Shown one piece after another: positions 18,018 through 27,472 of a stretch of DNA of 64,000 nt. The DNA is from Trichodesmium sp. MAG_R02 (GTDB lineage: Bacteria > Cyanobacteriota > Cyanobacteriia > Cyanobacteriales > Microcoleaceae), in assembly GCA_023356605.1 (NCBI GenBank), contig JAKQYE010000001.1, forward strand, positions 1 to 64,000, given 5' to 3'. Under the pieces are notes generated by a model. It saw nothing but the letters and a program-made list of their open reading frames with translations. It did no database searches and was not told the DNA's origin. A program made the position numbers and the translations under genes. Positions within the stretch are counted from its first letter, which is position 1. Each line of letters opens with the position of its first letter.

Positions 18018-18265
18018 ATTTCGTTTAACCTTTTGATTAAATGCGCCAGTAGCATTAATCCCGCATTACCCACACTCAGGATAATTACTGCAACTAGCCC
18101 AATAGACCAGTCATCCCGCAAAACCGACACAACTAACATCATAATTGAGGTTTTAGTAGCAATACTAGCAAAAGCCAGCATTTTTTGCCAAATATCATCA
18201 TCCTGCCAAGCTTCATAAATGGGTATGAGCAAAGCCAAAATCATAGTAATTAAAATATAGTTCAT
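18014..18265 (-). CDS. mnhF: Na+/H+ antiporter subunit MnhF/MrpF-like
   Basis: It has 83 residues, largely hydrophobic, with three helices and the loop AWQDDDIWQKMLAFASIATK (about 19-38). Sequence identity to MrpF is weak by eye, but size, helices and position between mrpE and mrpG support the call. It overlaps both neighbours by 4 bp. Confidence 0.8.
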   Translation of the reverse strand: MNYILITMILALLIPIYEAWQDDDIWQKMLAFASIATKTSIMMLVVSVLRDDWSIGLVAVIILSVGNAGLMLLAHLIKRLNEI

Positions 18266-18669
18266 CTTTTTCTGCTCCTTTGAACTTGGTGTACTTCATA
18301 CCACCCCTCTTCGTGATATTTCAAGACAATAGTTTTAGGGGTAAAAGTAATCAAAAATATATCCAGAAATATTAATCCTGGTGTTCGTCGAGGTTTAACA
18401 CTTTCTGGGACCACAACTTCATCATTATGGGGATGAACCATAATTTCTATTGCTTCAATATAAGCTTGGGGAATAGCGACAATAATTTCCCACAATACTC
18501 GCAACCAATCATTTAATGCTCCCAAAGATGTTTTATTACGAGGTAATAACAAAGCAATACTAACACCAATAATAATATTTGCCAGACCTAAGTCAGCAGT
18601 TAATAAAAACCAAATTGCCAGTCGTAGTATTATATTAAGAAGAGAGGGTGCATCCATGCTATTTATCAA
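18262..18669 (-). CDS. mnhE: Na+/H+ antiporter subunit MnhE/MrpE
   Basis: This membrane-anchored subunit has 135 residues: two N-terminal helices (LRLAIWFLLTADLGLANIII) and a C-terminal cytoplasmic part with TPGLIFLDIFLITFTPKTIV and VHQVQRSRKR. The pattern of a conserved hydrophobic LTPxTI-like segment after the helices is typical of MrpE. It is the first gene of the EFG-MbhD-B block. The C-D part of the operon is 1.4 kb upstream across repeats. Confidence 0.87.
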   Translation of the reverse strand: MINSMDAPSLLNIILRLAIWFLLTADLGLANIIIGVSIALLLPRNKTSLGALNDWLRVLWEIIVAIPQAYIEAIEIMVHPHNDEVVVPESVKPRRTPGLIFLDIFLITFTPKTIVLKYHEEGWYEVHQVQRSRKR

Positions 18670-18741
18670 TTAAAAATTAATTAATTATATCATGTTTGTA
18701 TAATTAGTTCTAGTAAAGTTTTTATTTGTAGTTTTGCTTAA

Positions 18742-18835
18742 TCAGGATTTACCCACCCATATGAAATTATGCAGTATTTGCAAGGGTTAAGGCTCTTCTC
18801 CCCTACTATATATGGTATTTTCTGAGTCAGAGCGT
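18742..18835. repeat. Repeat family E, diverged copy (left end)
   Basis: CAGGATTTACCCACCC is followed by GGGTTAAGGCTCTTCTCCCC and CTACTATATATGG, shared with the E copy at 63187. The right end is lost. Confidence 0.4.
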
Positions 18836-18842
18836 GTTTATT

Positions 18843-18941
18843 TTATAGCGCTTTTCAAATTGATGTCATAACCAAAATCTTATAGGGATCTTGCATAAGG
18901 ACGTCCCTACTGTAATCTATCGTGCAAGAAAACTGCTGTAA
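18843..18941 (+). repeat. Repeat family A copy with a 9-bp internal deletion
   Basis: It runs from TTATAGCGCTTTTCAAA to AACTGCTGTAA. The stretch between GATG and TCATAACC lacks the usual AACTACATCGCC. Confidence 0.8.
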
Positions 18942-19068
18942 AATATCAAAAAGGAATAGTTGAAATACTTTCAATAAATTGAATACTTTCAAAATAATAA
19001 TGAAAACAAGAAGTATATTTGGCAGATAAAAAGACATTATCCCTTCCCTACAAAGCAGGCAAAAAGTA

Positions 19069-19205
19069 TATAGCAATCCTATTTTATTCATGGCAAAAAT
19101 CTCACTGCTTTTTAGGTAACAGGGAACAGGGAAAAGAGAATAGGTAAGAGTTTTAAAAGTTTTATTTACTTATTGAAGTGTCGCAACTTATGCGCGGACT
19201 ACTAT
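19069..19205 (+). repeat. Repeat family D copy, 137 bp
   Basis: It starts TATAGCAATCCTATTTTATT and ends GCGCGGACTACTATA, with the internal GGTAAGAGTTTTAAAAGTTT shared with the copies at 45.5 and 56.7 kb. Confidence 0.8.
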
Positions 19206-19615
19206 AGTCTTACAGTAGTTAACCTAAATTATATTCTTGAGCTTTACTTCCGATAAACCCGGAGTCTTATTACACTTAATTTCATATCATGTTGATAAAT
19301 GTAATTGCGCCCATGCTATCCAGAAGAGTAGAAATGTTGAATATCGCAATAAAACTTTATAGATAAAATTAAACTAACCCTATCCCAGCCAATTGCTACC
19401 TCAAGCAGATGAGTTTTCTAAACCAATGAACATAACTTATCTGTTGACACATATAAGTTTTAATATACGAAGTTTATATAATATCGTTTTTCCAAATTAT
19501 TGAGGTATTTATATTAGCTGTAAAATCAAATAAGCAATTAGGCAACTATAGCAATCTCATATTGGTCGCAACAGATATAATAGTAAGAATAACAAATATA
19601 AGAAAAATACAAAAA

Positions 19616-19801
19616 ATGAATATTGTAGATGAACTAGATGATTTTATTAATCAAAAATGCATAGTCCAAATAAATGAAAAGCGCCTTGGCAGTAAAATTA
19701 TCTTGTTAGGAACATTCTACCATGAAGTCAAAGAATTATTAAATGTTTCTCACGGTTTTATTAGTGAATGTAAAAACCAAGCATTATTTCATGGTGTATA
19801 A
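19616..19801 (+). pseudogene. Transposase N-terminal (helix-turn-helix) fragment
   Basis: MNIVDELDDFINQ and ELLNVSHGFISECKNQALF (62 codons) resemble the N-terminal helix-turn-helix of cyanobacterial IS630-type transposases, where an SSGFISKWK-like motif is typical. A stop follows at once and nothing further is open. Confidence 0.5.
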
Positions 19802-19839
19802 AGTTTAATACTTCAGCTATATTTAGAGATAAGGCTACT

Positions 19840-19881
19840 TAAAGGCGGTCAAAAAAAAGGAAAAAATTGACCGCTTTAGGG
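19840..19881. terminator. Hairpin GCGGTCAA/TTGACCGC
   Basis: AAGGCGGTCAA and TTGACCGCTTT form an 8-bp stem around an A-rich loop. It lies after the transposase fragment. Without a clear U-run the terminator call is tentative. Confidence 0.35.
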
Positions 19882-19929
19882 CGCAAAACTATCTTAAGTT
19901 ATCAGATTTAAAAACTATTTATAGAAGCA

Positions 19930-20101
19930 ATGTTCTGTGGTTTTTGATATCTTATTCTCTCATACAATAGCAACATGGAGATAGGGGCTCCTAGTAAACC
20001 ATTGAATAATTTTGGCATCTAGTCCATTATCTCAAAAAGCAATCACATCACCTGGACTAATATCGGAAAATATTCTATTGATTTTGCTACTCGTATTTAC
20101 T
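19930..20101 (-). pseudogene. Decayed NlpC/YiiX-like cysteine peptidase fragment
   Basis: A minus-strand frame reads SDISPGDVIAF-stop-DNGLDAKIIQWFTRSPY, then LHVAIV-stop-ENKIS. The ISPGDVIAF and SPYxHVAIV motifs belong to permuted papain-like (YiiX/DUF830) enzymes, with the His in HVAIV. Two in-frame TGA codons and no start show it is dead. It ends within a few bases of the mrpD stop. Confidence 0.5.
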
Positions 20102-20105
20102 TGAG

Positions 20106-21566
20106 TTATGGTATAATAGCCCTCGGTAATTGTGTCCATGCTATCCAGAATAGTAATATTAATATCAAGCTCATAAACCCAATTAGATGATCAAGTTCTT
20201 CGATCGCTCTTGGTAACTTAATCGCCAATTTTTTAAAAATATATAGATATGCTAGCCAACCAATAGCTATCGTTATCAATGGTTTGATAATATTTTTGAT
20301 GCTATAAGCTTCATAATAAACAGCATTTGCTACTATCAAACCGCCGAGCAATAGTGCCATTGCCCACCAAAAACCAAAGTTGACTTTGATTTTTTCCTGG
20401 TTTTTCTGGTGAGGCAAAAAAATGAATTTAGCAAAAGAAATTGCTGTTCCTACTGCTGCAATATTCATCGCAATATCCTGCCAGGGGAACAGATTTTTCG
20501 AGGTTAACACTTTGGCTCCAAAACCAGAAAGTAAGGGAAAACCAGAAATAGAAAAACTAGCGATCGCTAAAGCCACCCAAATTTGGTTGTCAATAGGGTG
20601 CTGCTGTAATTCCTTAAAATTACGACTAGGCAAAACTCCTGTAATTAAAAACAAAGCAGATTTAACCAAACCGTGAGTCAAAGCATAGAAACCTCCTACT
20701 ACTGGGGCAGCAAGTACAAAACCTAACTGAGAAATGGTGTGAAATGCTAGCATCCGCTTAGTATCTTTTTCAAATACTGCAAAACAAACTCCTAAAAGTG
20801 CCGTACTAACCCCAAAAAATCTAACTATCGGATCAATTTCTTCTAAAATTAGGGCACAACGTACCAATGGAAAAACCCCTGCCTTAACTACCACTCCCGA
20901 CAAGATTGCCGATACTGGACTTTCTGATTCGGAGTGAGTTAGGGGCAACCATAACCCCGACACAAATATACCACCTTTTACCAATAATCCCAAAAATATC
21001 AGGGCGATCGCTTCTGAAGGTGCACCTTGCAGACCAATAAAATTAAAGGAATGATGTGTTTGATATACTAAAACTGCCCCCACTAGATAAAACAGCATTG
21101 CCGTATTACTGACAAACAAATAGCGTAACCCTACCCAAATAGACCTATCGCTACGAGGATAAGCTATCAGTAGGAAAGAAGCAATACTAATTACCTCCAA
21201 AGCTACATACAAACTAATAAAATCTGCACAAATAAAACTAGCATTAACACTACCATGCAGAATAGTTACTTGCATATAGAAAAAAGCTGTTTTCTGCCTA
21301 TCCCAACAGTAAAAAATTACCGCTGCTGTTACTATAGCATTAGTAATAATAAAAAAACCACTCAATTGATCGATAGTTAAACTAACACCAAAACTATCTA
21401 ATAACTGTATATTTACAGGGAATGGATCTGAGAATATATATAAGGCATAGTCAGCCGAAATAAATACTACTCCTAATACTAAAAAGCGGTCTAGTTTCGG
21501 TAGTAAATAAATAATAAATCCTATAAAAAATGGTAATGCCATCCAGGCGATCGTAATATTGGTCAT
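20106..21566 (-). CDS. mnhD: Na+/H+ antiporter subunit MnhD/MrpD (NuoL/M/N family)
   Basis: This is an ion-translocating subunit homologous to complex I NuoL/M/N. It has 486 residues and about 14 helices. Family features are FISLYVALEVISIASFLLIA (about 111-130, with the conserved Glu), LLVKGGIFVSGLWLPLTHSE (about 198-217, conserved Lys) and VVVKAGVFPLVRCALILEE (about 226-244), followed by TKRMLAFHTISQLGFV. Only one such subunit is present here, while many cyanobacterial clusters have two. It is on the same strand as mnhC, which lies 556 bp upstream behind an E repeat. Confidence 0.92.
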   Translation of the reverse strand: MTNITIAWMALPFFIGFIIYLLPKLDRFLVLGVVFISADYALYIFSDPFPVNIQLLDSFGVSLTIDQLSGFFIITNAIVTAAVIFYCWDRQKTAFFYMQVTILHGSVNASFICADFISLYVALEVISIASFLLIAYPRSDRSIWVGLRYLFVSNTAMLFYLVGAVLVYQTHHSFNFIGLQGAPSEAIALIFLGLLVKGGIFVSGLWLPLTHSESESPVSAILSGVVVKAGVFPLVRCALILEEIDPIVRFFGVSTALLGVCFAVFEKDTKRMLAFHTISQLGFVLAAPVVGGFYALTHGLVKSALFLITGVLPSRNFKELQQHPIDNQIWVALAIASFSISGFPLLSGFGAKVLTSKNLFPWQDIAMNIAAVGTAISFAKFIFLPHQKNQEKIKVNFGFWWAMALLLGGLIVANAVYYEAYSIKNIIKPLITIAIGWLAYLYIFKKLAIKLPRAIEELDHLIGFMSLILILLFWIAWTQLPRAIIP

Positions 21567-21736
21567 AAAAGTAAAAAGTCAAAATTCACCCATTCAAAAG
21601 CAATAAAAAAGGAAGAATTTGGGAAGTAGTAAATGCGATAACTGTATAACCAGATTTAATGTCATCTATAGCACCTAGCGCAGATAGTGAGGTACAGTTA
21701 AAAACTAATCTCTGTTCACTATTTACTAAAGTTATT

Positions 21737-21824
21737 AGGACTTACGCAACGGCACTATGTATAGTGGCAATATCTTAAAAATAATAATTTTTGGCACCAC
21801 ATATAGCGGTACTGCGTAAGTCCT
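21737..21824. repeat. Repeat family E copy, 88 bp
   Basis: AGGACTTACGCAACGGCACT pairs with AGCGGTACTGCGTAAGTCCT, a long, nearly perfect inverted repeat. It lies in the 556-bp gap between mnhC and mnhD, where nothing else was recognised. Confidence 0.85.
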
Positions 21825-22122
21825 GAGTTATAAAACTTTCTACCTCACGCGCCTCTGAAGCTGCTGTAAGTTTTGGGGTTGTTTATATGTGGCTATGATT
21901 TTTCTTTAATGGCGATAGCACTTCCCATCTCTACCCTTTTCGATGTTCTGTAGCATTTCATCTGTGCGACAGCCGAAAACTCCTAATTATGTAACATGGA
22001 GCATTTTAGATGTGGCCAAATAATAGTTTCATAGCTTAATTTAGCAATGCCTAAGTTTTCTGCTTCTTTCCTCCTCCTTCCTATCGAGATAATTGTAATA
22101 TTGTTCACCTCGTTATCAATTC

Positions 22123-22458
22123 TCATCGTATATTATTTTCTTCGATCGCTTTAGTTTCCAGAGTAGGATTATCTTTTGCTAATTTCATCACACCCACCAA
22201 CATTAAAGCTTGAATTGAAAAGCCAATGACAATAGCAGTTAAAATAACCGCTTGGGGAACAGGATCCGAATAATTAACAATTTTGTCTGTAGCTACAATA
22301 GGGGTAAATACACCATCTCGCGATGCTACCAACACGTAGCAAGCAATAACTCCTGTACTCATAATATCCATTGAGATAATTTTCATCACCAAATTTTTCT
22401 TAGAGACGATGCCGAAAAATCCACATAATACGGTGGAAAATATACAAGCTTCTAACAT
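22123..22458 (-). CDS. mnhC: Na+/H+ antiporter subunit MnhC/MrpC (NuoK-like)
   Basis: This small NuoK-like membrane subunit has 111 residues and three helices. Helix 3 shows PQAVILTAIVIGFSIQALML (about 67-86), the characteristic MrpC/NuoK stretch. A charged C-terminal tail follows. It is the first gene of the leftward mrp cluster. Confidence 0.9.
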   Translation of the reverse strand: MLEACIFSTVLCGFFGIVSKKNLVMKIISMDIMSTGVIACYVLVASRDGVFTPIVATDKIVNYSDPVPQAVILTAIVIGFSIQALMLVGVMKLAKDNPTLETKAIEENNIR

Positions 22459-23412
22459 ATAATTTCACTATTTAGTAGTCAATAATTGGTTTAAATATTC
22501 AGATTTTACAAGGCAATATGACAAAATAATCTACTTAATGGAATTTTAGCAAATTTTCAGCCCAAACAAATCCTAAGCTCTCTTTATAAGAGATAAATAC
22601 ATCGATTTTTTCATCTACAGTACTTCAAACAATTTCATAAATATTTGCTACAAATGAATAGGGAATTTTTTATAAGCCAGGAGGACAGAGTCAGCAGTCA
22701 GAGTAAATTACTTTAATCCCACATTCCGCACTTCTTAACATTAAATTGATAAGTTTTATTTATCTATCACCCCGAATTATTTCCCTGAAAGCTTTATCGA
22801 TATGGGTATCAATTTTCACTTTCATAAAGAATTGTAACTAATTTTCTCATAAAAAATTGGTTATTGATAAGATGTATTGATATTAAGTTCTATAATGAAG
22901 GTTTTTCCTATAAGTCTATTTGAAAATGTAGATATATATAAAGATATATGAAGCTCTGCGGAATGTCGGTTTAATACAATTTTTTAGTTTGGAAATTCTC
23001 TTTTTGGTCAAAGGGATATATCCTGTAAAATCCTTTTATTGGTCTTCTCATTTATAATATTCTTTTTTTTAAATTGGTATTATAACCAACATATACAGTA
23101 AGGGTTAACCATTGTTAACCCCCTAAAAATGCTTTATAACTTCATCTGCATGGGTAAGTCCTGAGCTAATCACTTGACAAAACTTAACAAAACGGTAAGA
23201 TATTAATATCTTAAGCTTGTGCAAAATGTCTCTAAGGTATCATCAAATATATCTAAAGTTCGTATTCTTGATGGCCCTAGTTAACTGATACCAAATGATC
23301 AATGTACAAGCACAAAATACCAAAATAAAATGCCTTTTTTCCCTAAATTGCCATGCTCTAAATTTTTATTTTGGAAAGATATCTTAAAGATTATAGACAA
23401 CAGCTACAAACT
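22459..23412. other. Intergenic, no gene seen
   Basis: This AT-rich stretch has an eroded E end (GGGTAAGTCCTGAG at about 23150) and no coding frame with recognisable features. Confidence 0.5.
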
Positions 23413-24243
23413 CTAATTAGTTACTAAAGTAATTACTGTCACTTCTGGTGGACAAAATAATCTCCCTGGAAAATAAGTTCCTAAACCACGATTCACATAT
23501 AAAAAATTATTTCCAATTCTATGCAGTCCCTGAGACCATTCCCAATACTCAACTATTTTGTGACATTCTCCCACAAATGGTACAAAAGGTCGTAGAAATT
23601 TGGGGATGAGTTTGCGAATAGGTTCTGCGAATTGGGGGAGAGGTCCAATAAAAGGTAGTCTAATCTGACCCCCGTGAGTATGACCTGAAAGTTGTAGATC
23701 AATACGCCATTTTTGTAATACTTTTGCTGTATCAGGATTGTGGGATAAAACAATCCGAGGAACTATTTCATTTATGGAGTCCATAACTGTAAGTGGTTGG
23801 AAGTTACCAGACCAATAATCTTCTAATCCCACTAAAGCTAAACCTGAACCCAGAGGATAGACAACTTGGTTAAGTAAGATGGAAATACCAATGCTAGTAA
23901 AAGCTTCTATAATTTTATGCTTGGCCCCAGGATGTTCTACATCGTGGTTACCAAGTACAGCATAAACTCCAGCACGACTTTCAAGATTTTTCAACCGTAA
24001 CACCAGATCATCTACAGGAGTGGGTTCATCCGTGATAAAGTCTCCTGTAAGTAGAATCAAATCTGGTTCGACCTCATTGGTAATGGCGATCGCTTCAGAT
24101 AGTAGCCTTTCAGATAGTCGTTTCCTATCATAGTGGAAGTCTGAGAGGTGTACAAGTGTTGTGTTCTGTAAATTTTTAGGCAACCCAGTAATTTTCAGGG
24201 TTAAGCGATCTACCTGCAATTGGCCTGTTAATATCCTATGCAT
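23413..24243 (-). CDS. Metallophosphoesterase (calcineurin-like)
   Basis: This is a two-metal phosphohydrolase of the YkuE/YaeI type, which in relatives acts on phospholipid-like or lipid A-type substrates; the substrate here is unknown. The 276 residues show all five motif blocks: HLSDFHYDRK (about 32-41), LLTGDFITD (about 64-72), AVLGNHDVEH (about 95-104), VLSHNPDTA (about 161-169) and SGHTHGGQIRLP (about 182-193). There is no obvious signal peptide or long membrane helix. It is flanked by non-coding DNA, so an operon partner is not evident. Confidence 0.92.
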   Translation of the reverse strand: MHRILTGQLQVDRLTLKITGLPKNLQNTTLVHLSDFHYDRKRLSERLLSEAIAITNEVEPDLILLTGDFITDEPTPVDDLVLRLKNLESRAGVYAVLGNHDVEHPGAKHKIIEAFTSIGISILLNQVVYPLGSGLALVGLEDYWSGNFQPLTVMDSINEIVPRIVLSHNPDTAKVLQKWRIDLQLSGHTHGGQIRLPFIGPLPQFAEPIRKLIPKFLRPFVPFVGECHKIVEYWEWSQGLHRIGNNFLYVNRGLGTYFPGRLFCPPEVTVITLVTN

Positions 24244-24452
24244 AGTATATAGACTCTTACTATACCCGGGCCTTTATAGCATAGCAAAATAGAATATTAG
24301 TTGTGGAGTTTGGGACAGAAAACAAGATAAACTTACCCAAAATTGGCAAGGTAAAGTTTATTTACCCATGGACTATTACCAAATAGTTTTCAATCCTATT
24401 ATCGTTATGATTAGTCGTAAAGCTGATGTGGTTATTATATAACTTTATTCTT

Positions 24453-24555
24453 AGCAGTTTTCTCATGGTAGATAAATGTAGGCAGGTTCCTAGGAATGTC
24501 CCTACAAGAGTTTTTGTTTAAAGAAGTCTGTTCCAACTTTCATGAAAACCGCTAT
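24453..24555 (-). repeat. Repeat family A, strongly diverged
   Basis: AGCAGTTTTCTCATGGTAG, GTCCCTACAAGAGTTTT and GAAAACCGCTATA keep the A layout, but most of the sequence has drifted. Confidence 0.45.
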
Positions 24556-24615
24556 ATTTAATACCAAATGAAAAAAATAACCCCATAGTACCTTAACTCT
24601 TAAATCCTGACTTAA

Positions 24616-26085
24616 TCATTCTATTAAAGAACGTCGCCAATGAAATAAATTTTCTAACCAATCTTTAACTATTTGATTATTCTCTCGTTTTTGTCTTAAC
24701 CATGCTGTTGCTGTTTGAGCATTAATTTCTGATATGGTCGGCCAAATATGAGGTAGTTCGGCGATCGCTTCTATTTTTATTCCTTGACGAATAGCTAATG
24801 CCATAACATGAATGATCTCGCTTGCTTGATTTCCTACCACTGAAACACCTAAAATTTTGCCATTATTATGACCTACAATTTTACAATATCCTGTTGTTTT
24901 GCTTGAAATTTGTGCCGAATCTAGATTTTTGAGATATTGCCTATTTACCAATACTTTTTCTCCATAACGTTGTCTAGCTTGTTGTTCAGTTAAACCAACT
25001 CTTGCTAATTGTGGGTCTGATAATATTGCCCAAGGAATACCACTATAATCAACTGAAAAAATAGGTAAATAGAGAATATTTTTTATTGCTATTTTAGCTT
25101 CATAATTAGCAACATGAGGAAATGAATATCCACCTATTAAATCTCCACAACCATAAATTCGATAATTACTAGTTTGTAGCTTTTTATTTAATAACAATCT
25201 ATGGTTATTAAATCTTACTCCTACTGCTTCTAGGTTTAATATTTGTAAATTTGGTTTATTACCCAATGCCAAGATAATTTCATCTACTTCTATAGCTTCG
25301 TTTCTTACTAAAATCCATTTTTTCTCTTCTATTTTTCTGACTTGAGATATTTCTGTTTGAGTTAATATTCTAATACCTTCTGCTTCTAACTGAGCTTGAA
25401 CTAAAAATGCTGCTTCTGAATCTTCTTTACCTAAAATATGAGAATTTTTTACTACTATAGTTACTTGAGTCCCTAACCTAGAAAAACTTTGTGCTATTTC
25501 TATTGCACTGAGGTCTCCACCAATAATAGCTAAAGTATTAGGAATTTTTGATAGTTGTTGAATTTGTCTGGAAGTAATAAATCCGATGCTTGTTAATCCT
25601 GGAATTGCTGGTACTATAGGTTGAGATGGAGTAGCTAATAAATATCTGCGTGAGCGTAGATGTCTTCCTTTTACCACAAAAGCTAGATGAGGGCGATCGA
25701 CAAATTTTCCCTCACCAAAAATCACGTCTATTCCTAAACTTGCTAGAACTGCTGGTTCATATTTTGCTAATTGATTATCAACTACATAATTAGCATACTT
25801 TTTTGCTTTTTCAAAGTTGACCGAAATCTCTCCAAAATCATCACTGCCTTGATAAATACCAAACTGTTGTTTGTGTTGTATTTGTTCGACAAAATTTGCT
25901 ATTTGACTGATAATTTTGTTGTGATTAAATCCTTGAGTATTACCAAAAATGGGGGAGCTAACTGTATTTATTTCTGTAGGAGTAGGTTCTATTAGAGCCA
26001 CACGACCTTGAAGTTTTGTTGCAGTTATAGCTGCATAAATACCTGTTATTGTTCCACCTATAATTACTACATCGTAGTCAAGCAT
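24616..26085 (-). CDS. FAD/NAD(P)-dependent oxidoreductase lacking the redox disulfide
   Basis: It has the pyridine nucleotide-disulfide reductase fold: an FAD site at the N-terminus (DYDVVIIGGTITGIYAAI), an NAD(P) site (TLAIIGGDLSAIEIAQSF at about 184-201), the second FAD motif (YRIYGCGDLIGGYSF at about 307-321) and a dimerisation domain to 489. The usual CxxxxC active disulfide after the first FAD motif is replaced by a Ser/Pro stretch (TVSSPIFGNTQG, about 41-52), so it is not a classic dihydrolipoamide or mercuric reductase. Cyanobacteria carry such Cys-less homologues; the substrate is unknown. It stands alone on the minus strand. Confidence 0.88.
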   Translation of the reverse strand: MLDYDVVIIGGTITGIYAAITATKLQGRVALIEPTPTEINTVSSPIFGNTQGFNHNKIISQIANFVEQIQHKQQFGIYQGSDDFGEISVNFEKAKKYANYVVDNQLAKYEPAVLASLGIDVIFGEGKFVDRPHLAFVVKGRHLRSRRYLLATPSQPIVPAIPGLTSIGFITSRQIQQLSKIPNTLAIIGGDLSAIEIAQSFSRLGTQVTIVVKNSHILGKEDSEAAFLVQAQLEAEGIRILTQTEISQVRKIEEKKWILVRNEAIEVDEIILALGNKPNLQILNLEAVGVRFNNHRLLLNKKLQTSNYRIYGCGDLIGGYSFPHVANYEAKIAIKNILYLPIFSVDYSGIPWAILSDPQLARVGLTEQQARQRYGEKVLVNRQYLKNLDSAQISSKTTGYCKIVGHNNGKILGVSVVGNQASEIIHVMALAIRQGIKIEAIAELPHIWPTISEINAQTATAWLRQKRENNQIVKDWLENLFHWRRSLIE

Positions 26086-26212
26086 AGTCTATAAAAATTT
26101 TTCTTTTTCCCTATTGACCTTTAAGTCATTTTCCCTCTCAAAAATCTCAAAGTATCTCTAGGTAATTATCCTAAGAGTTAACATCTATATAGGTAGAGGG
26201 GTTTAATTATCC

Positions 26213-26281
26213 CAGGACTTACCCACCCAGATTAAACTAAAGGCCCTTACTAAATAGGATAGTTCTACATAAGTCCTGTAT
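26213..26281. repeat. Repeat family E, short copy
   Basis: CAGGACTTACCCACCC and TACATAAGTCCTGTA bound about 68 bp in the 303-bp gap between cobD and the flavoprotein gene. Confidence 0.6.
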
Positions 26282-26388
26282 CCATCAAATAGTAATGGAT
26301 ATTCAAAATCGTGAGAAGAAATTGAGAGGTTATTTCTGGGTTCTTTTTGAGATTTTTTTGTTTTAAGTTTTACTTATGCTTATCTACG

Positions 26389-27459
26389 TTAATTGAAAAT
26401 TTGGCCTAAAGCATCAACTAATTTTTGATTATCTTCTTGGGTACGGACAGCAACTCGAAAATAGCGATCGCCCAATTCTGGAAAACTTGAACAATCTCTA
26501 ATTAAAATTCTATGTTGTTTAAGTAGTGTAGTCTGTAGCCAGTCAACAGACTTTTGTGAGTGGACTAATAAGAAGTTAGCCGCACCAGGATATGGTTGTA
26601 AACCAGGTAACTCTGCCAAATCTTGGAATAGTTGGGGACGAGTATCTGCTAACCAATTCCAAGTTTGCTGTTGAAAAACTTGGTCTTCCAGAACTGCTTG
26701 GGCTGCAGCTATGGCTAAACTATTAACTGGCCAAGGGTCTCGCCACTTTTGCCATTTCCGAAGGCGTTCAGGATGAGAAATGGCATAGCCTAGTCTTAGT
26801 CCGGGTAAACTGTAGAATTTAGTTAGAGAGCGTAAAATAACTAAATTTGAGAATTTTGTTACTAGTGGAACTAGGCTTTGGGGTTGGGGTAGTGGTAAAA
26901 AATCCATAAATGCTTCATCTACCACTACTAAACTAAACTGTTCTAAATAAGGGACTATTGTTTCTAGATCCATCAACATTCCCGTGGGATTATGAGGATT
27001 ATTGAGCAGTAGTCCTTTATTTGTCTGAGCTTCTACGTGTAATTCTTGTAATTGAGTTAATTTTGATCCCCCAATTGTTAGGGGACATTCAACTACATTA
27101 GCTGTAAAAGTTTTGAGGGCGCGTTTATAGTCACTAAAGGCTGGGGTTAGCAAATAAATGGTTTCCAGCTTTGATAAATCTAGTGCGGCCCAAGTTAATA
27201 ATTCTGCGGCACCATTGCCTGGCAAAACCCATTCTGAAGTCAGAGGAGGATGAGTCAGACTCAAGGCTTTCTTTAGCTCCTGATAACTAGGGTCTGGGTA
27301 AGCTCTAAGTCTGCTGATATTAGTTTGAATAGCTTGGATAGCAGAATCAGGGGGGCCCAGAGGATTAATACTGGCTGAAAAATCAAGAACAGCAGATACT
27401 GGACAACCCGCTACTGTGGCTGCCCAAGCTAAGTTTCCTCCGTGAGCTGGTTTAGTCAA
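26389..27459 (-). CDS. cobD: Threonine-phosphate decarboxylase (CobD/CobC, class I aminotransferase fold)
   Basis: This PLP enzyme of the cobalamin pathway makes (R)-1-amino-2-propanol phosphate from threonine phosphate. The 356 residues begin PAHGGNLAWAA and DFSASINPLGPP, a start typical of CobD rather than histidinol-phosphate aminotransferase. PLP-site features are LNNPHNPTGML (about 151-161), VVDEAFMDF (about 179-187) and the Schiff-base lysine in LRSLTKFYSLPGLRLGYA (about 209-226). It begins 13 bp after the HU gene, so they are probably cotranscribed. HisC is the main alternative, but the N-terminus argues against it. Confidence 0.87.
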   Translation of the reverse strand: MTKPAHGGNLAWAATVAGCPVSAVLDFSASINPLGPPDSAIQAIQTNISRLRAYPDPSYQELKKALSLTHPPLTSEWVLPGNGAAELLTWAALDLSKLETIYLLTPAFSDYKRALKTFTANVVECPLTIGGSKLTQLQELHVEAQTNKGLLLNNPHNPTGMLMDLETIVPYLEQFSLVVVDEAFMDFLPLPQPQSLVPLVTKFSNLVILRSLTKFYSLPGLRLGYAISHPERLRKWQKWRDPWPVNSLAIAAAQAVLEDQVFQQQTWNWLADTRPQLFQDLAELPGLQPYPGAANFLLVHSQKSVDWLQTTLLKQHRILIRDCSSFPELGDRYFRVAVRTQEDNQKLVDALGQIFN

Positions 27460-27472
27460 AGCTGGATGACGA

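Larger units (their letters stand above)
18670..20105. other. 1.4-kb repeat and relic region splitting the mrp cluster
   Basis: It contains an A copy, a D copy, a transposase N-terminal fragment, a hairpin and a decayed peptidase gene, each listed. In other cyanobacteria a second NuoL/MrpD-like gene commonly occupies this operon position; nothing of it is recognisable here. Confidence 0.55.

Noticed and set aside
26100-26390. Cobalamin riboswitch near cobD
   Set aside because: No B12-box-like sequence was found, only an E element, and the position is downstream of the gene.
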